The notes under the pieces were generated by a model, which made no database searches, was not told where the DNA came from, and worked only from the letters and a program-made list of their open reading frames with translations. A DNA stretch of 64,000 nucleotides, from contig NZ_CP015910.2 in NCBI RefSeq assembly GCF_001676785.2, forward strand, positions 2,046,001-2,110,000, given 5' to 3'. Position numbers and translations under genes: made by a program. The first letter of the stretch is position 1. Each line of letters begins with the position of its first letter. The stretch is from Brachyspira hyodysenteriae ATCC 27164 (GTDB lineage Bacteria > Spirochaetota > Brachyspiria > Brachyspirales > Brachyspiraceae). This document shows, piece after piece, positions 63,965 to 64,000 of the stretch.

Positions 63965-64000
63965 ATAACAATCCTAATTTAATTAATAACAATTATAAAT

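Noticed and set aside
1-64000. CRISPR array
   Set aside because: I found repeats with palindromes but none with regular 25-40 base repeats and spacers.

Overview
The window is about 73% A+T chromosomal DNA. It has near-canonical TTGACA/TATAAT promoters, purine-rich ribosome binding sites and many short hairpin terminators. A flagellar rod gene, FtsZ, meso-diaminopimelate genes, BspA-like (DUF285) repeats and an Rpn-family nuclease, together with the very low GC and Asn/Ile/Lys-rich proteins, point to a spirochaete of the genus Brachyspira. I do not try to name the species. I see no phage, no CRISPR array, no rRNA and no transposase; the window is mostly housekeeping genes with a few poorly described systems.

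Layout. 1-6 kb: a partial AAA ATPase, a repeat-bearing gap, flgG behind a sigma28-like promoter, a lytic transglycosylase, dapF, then catalase (katA) divergent from ferrochelatase (hemH) with a PerR-like box between them. 6-12 kb: a 1930-residue alpha-2-macroglobulin-like protein with an intact thioester motif. 12-19 kb: a DUF3800 protein, a YczE/YitT-like membrane protein, a minus-strand scpA/BspA-like/murB cluster, a Gfo/Idh/MocA oxidoreductase, a GNAT acetyltransferase, and ruvA coupled to a CopZ-like metal-binding protein. 19-24 kb: a PhoB/PhoR-like two-component pair, a short DtxR/MntR-like regulator, then lysA.

22.4-28.8 kb: lysA is the last gene of a minus-strand run that starts with a large protein carrying an HPr-like domain without the catalytic histidine. 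That gene overlaps a calcineurin-like phosphoesterase by one base and is followed by a zinc-ribbon protein and a YibQ-like deacetylase. Divergent from the run is a fusion of an XRE-type HTH to a dynamin-like GTPase. 28.8-34.5 kb: a DUF1318-like lipoprotein with a giant AsmA-like protein, and a second lipoprotein with a Tyr/Asn-rich tail. 34.6-38 kb: tRNA-Tyr, a STAS protein and two tandem paralogous aminotransferases. 38-43 kb: a PEGA-domain protein, adk, nusB and a TPR membrane protein.

43-52.7 kb: a MITE-like repeat element, tRNA-Glu, tRNA-Lys, tRNA-Phe, an RluA-type pseudouridine synthase, a GldG-like protein, an Rpn nuclease whose promoter predicts a leaderless mRNA, radA, a PHP phosphatase, tRNA-Leu and a CNNM/HlyC-like protein, then a 788-base gap of mosaic repeats. 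52.7-64 kb: a PP-loop sulfurtransferase-like enzyme, a probable division operon (ftsZ, TPR protein, coaE, SPOR protein), mtaB, and a 1043-residue protein with one phospholipase-D-like motif.

The best candidates for undescribed biology are the His-less HPr domain/phosphoesterase pair, the HTH-dynamin fusion, the 1043-residue PLD-like protein, the AsmA/DUF1318 pair and the intergenic repeat families.
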